Assembly (NCBI GenBank): GCA_022497155.1
Contig: MU385714.1
Span: 558,001-622,000, forward strand
Direction of reading: 5' to 3'
DNA: 64,000 bases
From: Whalleya microplaca
Taxonomy: Eukaryota; Ascomycota; Sordariomycetes; Xylariales; Xylariaceae
The translations under genes and the position numbers were made by a program. Positions within the stretch are counted from its first letter, which is position 1, and each line of letters begins with the position of its first letter. Of the stretch, positions 58,377 through 64,000 are shown one piece after another. The notes under the pieces were generated by a model. That model was not told the DNA's origin and did not search any database. It saw only the letters and a program-made list of their open reading frames with translations.

Positions 58377-60752
58377 TCATAACATCATACTTCTCCGTCT
58401 TATCGCGGCTCTGTTCCTCGTAGAGGCCTCCTCTGCATCCGCAGGCGACGAGCTGTCCAGACTCTCCCCCTCTAGAGAATTATCCTGACCCCCTGTACTC
58501 TCTGCCTCCGTGCTGCTGGACTTCGCGGGGCCCATCATCGATGCTCGCTTCTTGAAGCTTCCGTGTCGAGATGATCCCTTTTCGCCCGAGTGATTCTCTG
58601 TGCTCAGGTCGAGGTCTTCCCGGCCCATCGACGATAGACGTCTCGACCTAGACTGCCGGGACCCCTTCCCCTTTTTCCTCTCCTCCTTGCCCGACTGCTT
58701 CGAGTGATCTTTAGGTGACGAGCTGGGAAAGTCGTAGACGTCCTGCTCGTCGAACAATCTCGCGACCTCGGCCTCACGGGCGGCAATCTCATCGAGGCGC
58801 CGGTTCGTGGGTCTCGAGCTCGACTTGGCCGTAGACGCGGACGAGGACTCCGAGTCTGTTCCCTGGGCAGAGCTCGGGGACCCCGACTTTGTCCTTTCTG
58901 ACGCTGCAGCGGATGGGTTGTCCGAAGGCGGCGCTCTCACGGTCTTCTGGATCAAGGGACTAGCCATGATATCCATTTCCGCGTGCGCCTGAGAAGACGT
59001 GTCTCGAGCCGCGGGAAGGCTCTTCCATGATCCCGAGCGGTCCTCCGACTTGACCCCCGAGGAAGGGCGTGATGAGGGCTCGTTGCTCTTCGACTGACTG
59101 CTACCTCGACGAATGTTCCTACCTTCACCGGATACGGCGTCGAATAGCTCCTTGGTAGGCCGTCGCATCTTATCCCGAAGGTTAGGTTCGGCATAACTAA
59201 CAGCTGCTCTAGCCCTCCGGCTCCCTCGCGAAGTCTCCCCTCTCGACAGAATGTCACTGGGCGGTGGCGTATCTCTAATATCATCACGCGAAGCCATCGG
59301 CGTCGGAGAGTCTGGGGATGCCATCTCGGGCTCAGGCGCCAGTTCTTCCTTAATCGTTGCTACTGGTGGTGCCGCCAGGGCGGGCGGGGCGGGCATTTCG
59401 ATTGGCACTATCCTCTGTTCCTTCACCTTCGTCTTCTCCTTTTCTGGCTCCGCACGCTTCGACTCGGCCTTCGCCTTGGTCACTTCATCTGCGATTAGGG
59501 GTTTGGAGGCTTTCTTGGGTGAGTTGAGAACCTCATTTGAGTTCTTCGCTCCTAATGGTTTCCTCTGGGTTACTGAGCCCGTAATTTTGTCGCGGCTCTC
59601 CTTTTTATGTGGTACATCCTTGATAGGTCTGTTACTCGCTCGTCCCTTGACACCTGCGGTCTTCTCGGATTGAGCCTTCGTGGCCGTCGTGGTCTGTATA
59701 AAGGGTCTCGATGCCAAAGGGTTTTCTTTCTCGTCTTCATCTCTTGTTTTCCTCTTCAAGCCGGCCTTAACAGCTTGGTTGGTAATCTGAGATTCGTCTG
59801 CCGGGGCAGACAGCTTGGTGGCAACAGTCGTCTCAGGCTTGGTGGGGGAAATTGGTTTGATGGCCTTCAGTTCCGCCTTCTTTACGCTGGGTTCATCCTT
59901 GAACACACCCTCCGCCTTTTCCATCGTCTTGGTGGGTGTTCGCCGAGCTTCAGGCGTAGGGGTCCTCTCTTTGCGAACAGCCGAGTCCGACATAGACGTA
60001 GCGGACTTCGTGGGTAGATCAATCTTAACCGGATCTTCATCAACGAAGCGCGACACCGGTGGTGGTCCTAAATCCGGAGAGTCCGTGTTCGAATCCGCGT
60101 TGTCATCGGCTCTATCGCATAGTGCCAAGATTTCCTCACGACTGATGATTTATTAGGATGATATCATGAAGATTTCGGAAGCGCAACTTACTTCAGTGTT
60201 TCACGGGGACAGGACTTATTCTCCCAGATCGGAGGGAGTCTGCCTTCTTGCTGAGCGACAGCCTCCAGATCTTTCATGGAACTCATTGTGTCCCTCCGTC
60301 GCCACTCGGAAGTGCTGCGACCCACACTCGGCATCATCCTAGGCTTCTTTGCTGCTCGCGGCGACCGATCTTTGGGCAACGGTTCATGACCCAGGCTTCC
60401 GAGCATGGCCCCCCACTCCAAGAGTTGGGCTTCCATCTTCTCCTTAATCTCTAGAGCATGGTCGGCGATCCTGTGGGCACTGCTCTGTTGCAGCTCGGTC
60501 TCGAGTCGTAGTATCTGTCCGCGGAGATCCAGGTTCTCCGACAGCATTCGCGCACACTCATTCTCCAGGCAGCGTATCTTAAGGGACTGTGTTGAATTTA
60601 TTCGGGCAATGTCTCGGTTCTGACGTAGAAACTTTCGACGTACTGCAGAACGATATTAGTTAGTGGGAAATACCTTGAACCCTTGGATGGTTCTATGACG
60701 TACGCGTGTCTATACTATCTGTCGAGACCATGGGCTCGTTGAGGCGTGCCAT
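58377..60752 (-). CDS. SGO1: Shugoshin (centromeric cohesin protector)
   Basis: Three exons, 60704-60752, 60192-60642 and 58377-60141; 2265 nt, 754 aa, phases consistent (ACG C|TA; CTG AA|T). Shugoshin recruits PP2A to pericentromeres to protect cohesin and aid bi-orientation. The N-terminal block RRKFLRQNRDIARINSTQSL followed by a heptad-type coiled coil (about residues 17-95) is the family signature. The SGO C-terminal basic motif RRARAAVSYAEPNLRDKMRR lies at about 475-494. Between them is a long Ser/Pro/Lys-rich disordered stretch with a KEN triplet (about 305-307, DEDEKENPL), a likely APC/C degron. The C-terminal 260 residues are Ser-rich and low-complexity. Divergent from DAD2. Whether the organism has a second shugoshin cannot be seen here. 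Confidence 0.94.
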
Positions 60753-61375
60753 GATCCAGATTCATGGGGTTGAAGATGCGACTTGTTGAGATCGGAATAG
60801 TAGCTATCCCGGTGGCTTATAATGATGTATGGGTTACAATTCTAGCCAAAAGTGAGGGTCAAGCTAAAGTATCTCGTTTAGATGGCATCAACAAGCAAGA
60901 CGTGTTCTGTGTGTAGTGGATGCGGTGAGTAAATTCGAAAAGTTTGTGGACAGAAATGACCGGCAAGGAGTTGTCTCCACATCGCACGTCAACAAACTAC
61001 CGAAAGCGGTAAGGCACAGAAAGCTATGACCAGGGTCGGTCGGAGATAGCGATACAGCGTACAAACCATTTGTAGACGTTCCACTGGTCACGTCACACGT
61101 GGAAAGTCCTCAAAACTTGGGCTAACATCGACAGTGAGACCAGCTCATAGCCACATCCACTTATCGTAGGTAATTGGCGATTATTGTGCCACAGGGCAAG
61201 TCGTTGCAGGAATTCATTGCGGTCCGTTTGAGAACAATTACTACCTCCTGACCCGCAACCAATCATCGCCATTGCCAGGAGATCCGGAGTAGGGACACAT
61301 TTCACGTGCACACGATCCTTTACCCGCTCTCGGAGTCAACCATATCTTCTGGGCTCTGGTCTACTCAGCATTACG
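60753..61375. promoter_or_regulatory. Shared divergent promoter of shugoshin and DAD2
   Basis: 623 bp between the two ATGs of head-to-head chromosome-segregation genes. It contains two perfect CACGTG palindromes (61096-61101 and 61303-61308), candidate bHLH/Cbf1-type sites. No intervening gene is supportable. Confidence 0.6.
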
Positions 61376-61947
61376 ATGGCGTTTTCTTCACGGTCACTGC
61401 CTGGGCACCTGCATCAGGGGTCTACCTCGAGCAGTGCAAATGCTCAGTCTACGGGGCAGTCGGCAGCCCTGCTTGCTCGCATCAGTGAGAAGAAGGCAGA
61501 GCTCGATAACCTCAAAGAGCTGCGGGAACTCAGTGCAGCGGTAGCAACCCAAATGGAGGCTCTAGAGCAGAAGCTATCGACCCTGTCGGATGGAACTGAA
61601 GGTGCGGATGCGTGAATAAGCAGGCTAGCGTCTGTCTCATGGACTAACCACTTGGTATTGTAGTGATCGCGACTGTCCTAGGAAACTGGCACAATGTTTT
61701 GCGAGCTATCAACATGGCTTCAGGTACGATCATGCTAGGTGGCTTACAGCTTCTAGGGAAACTAACATGAGTAACAGCCAAAATACCGAATCCAAAGGGC
61801 GCTGAGGAAAGTCAGCCAGCACCAGAGGAAGATGCTGTGCCATTGCCACAGACCTTAGTCCGAATACCAACTGAGCATGCACCAGCACTACAAGCGCAGG
61901 CAGAGGGAATGATAGAAAACGAACAAAACTTGTCTGCTTTATCTTGA
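61376..61947 (+). CDS. DAD2: DASH complex subunit DAD2
   Basis: Three exons, 61376-61601, 61664-61723 and 61778-61947; 456 nt, 151 aa; donors GTGCGG and GTACGA, phases 1 and 1. DAD2 is a fungal-specific subunit of the DASH/Dam1 ring that couples kinetochores to microtubules. Evidence includes a helical block with LARISEKKAELDNLKELREL, then SAAVATQMEALEQKLSTLSDGTE and VLGNWHNVLRAINMAS, the recognisable DAD2 core. The N-terminus is Ser/Gln-rich; the C-terminal tail is Pro/Glu-rich and probably disordered. The internal 60-bp exon carries most of the conserved NWHNVLRAINMAS motif, so an ORF-only call would miss it. Confidence 0.93.
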
Positions 61948-62781
61948 GGAGTATGAAGCTCAGAGGACCTCGACAGTGTCCACTATCAAGGGTAGTCCAT
62001 GGTACTGCTTGATACCAATACCCAACTGTTCGGATCCGCGGACATTGGATGGTCGCCAGAAGCAATCAGGTGATTGTCAGGCACAGCTGCCGTAACCTTA
62101 CATACTTAGGCACCTAGGCAGTTCCCATTCAATTCGGGTTGGCAAGTCGAGCAGCTGCAGTGGCAGGTTTAAGCTTAAGCATCTCTACCTACCGTAGCGA
62201 GATATCGATCTCAGTTGCATGCAAGACATCTCCAATAAGCGGGGAAGTTCGCGTCGAGAACAGCGGGGACCGCGTTTCTGACTAAGCGGTTGCTACGGGG
62301 AAGCGGGTTAGTTGCGGTACTCGGAAAAGAAAGGTTAACTAATAGTAGGTTGGTTGGTACGACTTCATGGAGGGACAGATATGTTGCTTCCAACAAATAT
62401 AGTTTAGATGCCATCGAGATGAAAGTGCCATGCACATGTGAACCTGTGTCCAACCTTACCTGCAAACAAACTGTATGCTTGCTGGAGCCCCGGTTCATTT
62501 CGAAACCTCAACACCAATCAGCCAAGTCAACCCACCATACAGCATCACAAGTAATCATCATCCAATTGTAAATAACTGTTCCATTTACTTCCCTGTCAAC
62601 GTGGATCGAATCAACAGGGACTCCCCACCACCCCGTTTTCTGATAGACACTGTTCACACATGTCCCCGTGCTGGTGCCTCAAAATTACTTGCGTCTATTA
62701 AACCCTTGTTTGCATTAGACCCCCAAGCCGTTTACGTCGACTATTGGGCTTCGGTCCCCCAATTAGAAGCCTTCTAGAATT
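61948..62781. other. Intergenic region between DAD2 and the right-edge gene
   Basis: 834 bp; expected to hold the DAD2 3' UTR and the promoter and leader of the next gene. A 100-codon open frame at 62475-62777 ends just before the next start and shows no motif; taken as leader sequence. Confidence 0.5.
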
Positions 62782-64000
62782 ATGGCTCGGTCTCACTCAT
62801 CTCGATTGCCGTTCGAGATATTAAGCGATGCAAGCTCGAGCGAGGACGACAATGCTCTCCGTGACTACAGATTAGACGCCAATCCGTACGGTCCCCTTCG
62901 TCACCTCTCAGTTTCTCACTCGCAGAATCACCAATCGTATGCCGGCTCCAGTCCAACTTCTGAGCTCAAGCGGCTTCATCACATAAGTACCGAACCTGTC
63001 GAACTCAACGAAATCGATCCTGCAGCCGATTGGAACAGCATACCCATCAAACAGCCCGGACGTCGTCTGAAAAGGCCGTCAATTGCAGCTAATACCTTCG
63101 AGCTACTTGAAACTGTCCCCGAAGACGAGTCGCAGCTCACTTCCGACACTGAGATCCCCAGGGTTTCAGGCGTGACACAACGCTACCTCGAACTCCCGGG
63201 TAGGTACTGATTCAAAATAATTTCCAGCCGAGCAGGTCTAGGTACCTCTTTTAGTCAGATTATACTAATTCGATTGTTGTCTCACAGTTGACCACTACTC
63301 GCACCATCCCTTGTCCATAGCTGCGCGTTCTATACCCCCAATCGAAGAACAGATCGCGAAACACCACGACGGCCAGTTTGAATGGGTGCTTTCTGTCAAG
63401 ATACCAGTTCATTCTACACCAAGGCGCTACAGTTCCACCTCGAGTGCCGAGCGTGCTCCTAAAATTAAAACCATATTTTTCGGTTGCAATCTCCTCCCAA
63501 CGCAAGAAGAAATTAAAATTACAAGCTCGGAAACGGGCTCTGCGCCTAGCACCTATACACTCCTGGTGACCCCTTTGGAGGAAAGCGAAGAATTACTCGA
63601 GATCATTGGCGAACCTGCAGGTGAAGGAAACATGGCTCTCGAAACACCTGACCGCGACCGTTCCACATCAATCAATGGATTGCAAGCATCCCCAAGAAAC
63701 GAAGCCCAGCAGCCTATCCCCGCAGCATCTCCCATCCCTACCGAAAATGAAGACAGCTTCCTAGAGGTGATCACTGCGAGATCGCCGGCAATATCCGTTG
63801 CTAGAATTGAGGATTCTGTGGACGCACTTGACGAGCTGGAAGAACAACTTGAAGCATTCGATGAGGCTGCCCATTTTAGACGGCTCATGTCTCCCCCCGC
63901 TGCGGAGCCGGCGGGCAAGGCACCAGCGCGGTCACTTTCGGTGAGATCATCTGGGGCCAGAAGGGCCGTGACACCGCAGCCCAAGCGGAGCACGCCACCA
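62782..64000 (+). CDS. Unknown Ser/Glu-rich protein (3' end beyond window)
   Basis: Exon 1 is 62782-63199 and exon 2 runs from 63288 to the window edge, at least 377 codons. The intron has a GTAGGT donor and CTCACAG acceptor, with matching phase (G|TT). The N-terminus is SRLPFEILSDASSSEDDNAL, with a RRLKRPS basic patch near residue 100. Later come the segments TYTLLVTPLEESEELLEIIG and an acidic helix DALDELEEQLEAFDEAAHFR, followed by a Pro/Ser/Arg-rich stretch with TPQPKR. No domain, signal peptide or membrane segment is visible. The acidic helix plus basic Ser/Pro tail looks like a scaffold or nuclear protein, but this is only an impression. Confidence 0.75.

Overview
The window is nuclear DNA of a filamentous ascomycete, most likely a Sordariomycete. 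The protein-coding genes carry short (50-250 bp) spliceosomal introns with GTAAGT-like donors and CTAAC/CTGAC-like branch sites. The proteins are typical of fungi (DAD2 of the DASH complex, a HET-domain protein, an Ecl1-family protein, shugoshin), intergenic DNA is full of short GTAC/CTAG/CATA-type repeats, and one 12.8 kb block shows the AT-rich, stop-riddled signature of repeat-induced point mutation (RIP). I rebuilt every gene by hand, matching splice donors, acceptors and reading-frame phase; exon lists are in the entries.

Layout. 0-2.6 kb: a minus-strand unknown gene running off the left edge, with a Ser/Ala-rich repeat tail. 3.7-5.5 kb: CCT3 (chaperonin TCP-1 gamma), minus. 6.6-8.5 kb: a seven-exon class II aldolase/adducin-type protein, plus. 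8.5-13.5 kb: no gene seen. 13.52-26.34 kb: a complete but RIP-destroyed Ty3/Gypsy LTR retrotransposon in minus orientation (126-bp LTRs, 5-bp target duplication, gag, protease, RT, RNase H and integrase still readable). It carries about 5 kb of extra sequence after pol with an unrecognised degenerate ORF, and a 169-bp un-RIPed insertion with its own 10-bp target duplication. 26.3-28.4 kb: no gene. 28.4-28.9 kb: an Ecl1-family lifespan/stress factor, minus. 28.9-44.5 kb: 15.6 kb without a supportable gene, holding microsatellites and an assembly gap at 43.5 kb. 44.5-46.75 kb: a two-exon HET-domain gene. 46.75-48.9 kb: no gene.

48.9-64 kb is a dense housekeeping block: CRM1/exportin-1 (ten exons, minus), alanine-glyoxylate aminotransferase (minus), VPS29 of retromer (plus), shugoshin (minus), DAD2 (plus), and a plus-strand unknown gene running off the right edge. 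Shugoshin and DAD2, both chromosome-segregation proteins, are head to head and share a 623-bp intergenic region. The window therefore alternates between conserved core genes and a roughly 40 kb accessory-looking stretch (8.5-48.9 kb) that holds only the transposon, the Ecl1-like gene and the HET gene.

The most unusual item is the retrotransposon with its accessory region and the young mini-element nested in its gag. Other points of note are a Thr at the leptomycin-reactive position of CRM1, and a long AUG-less, presequence-like open frame upstream of the aminotransferase.
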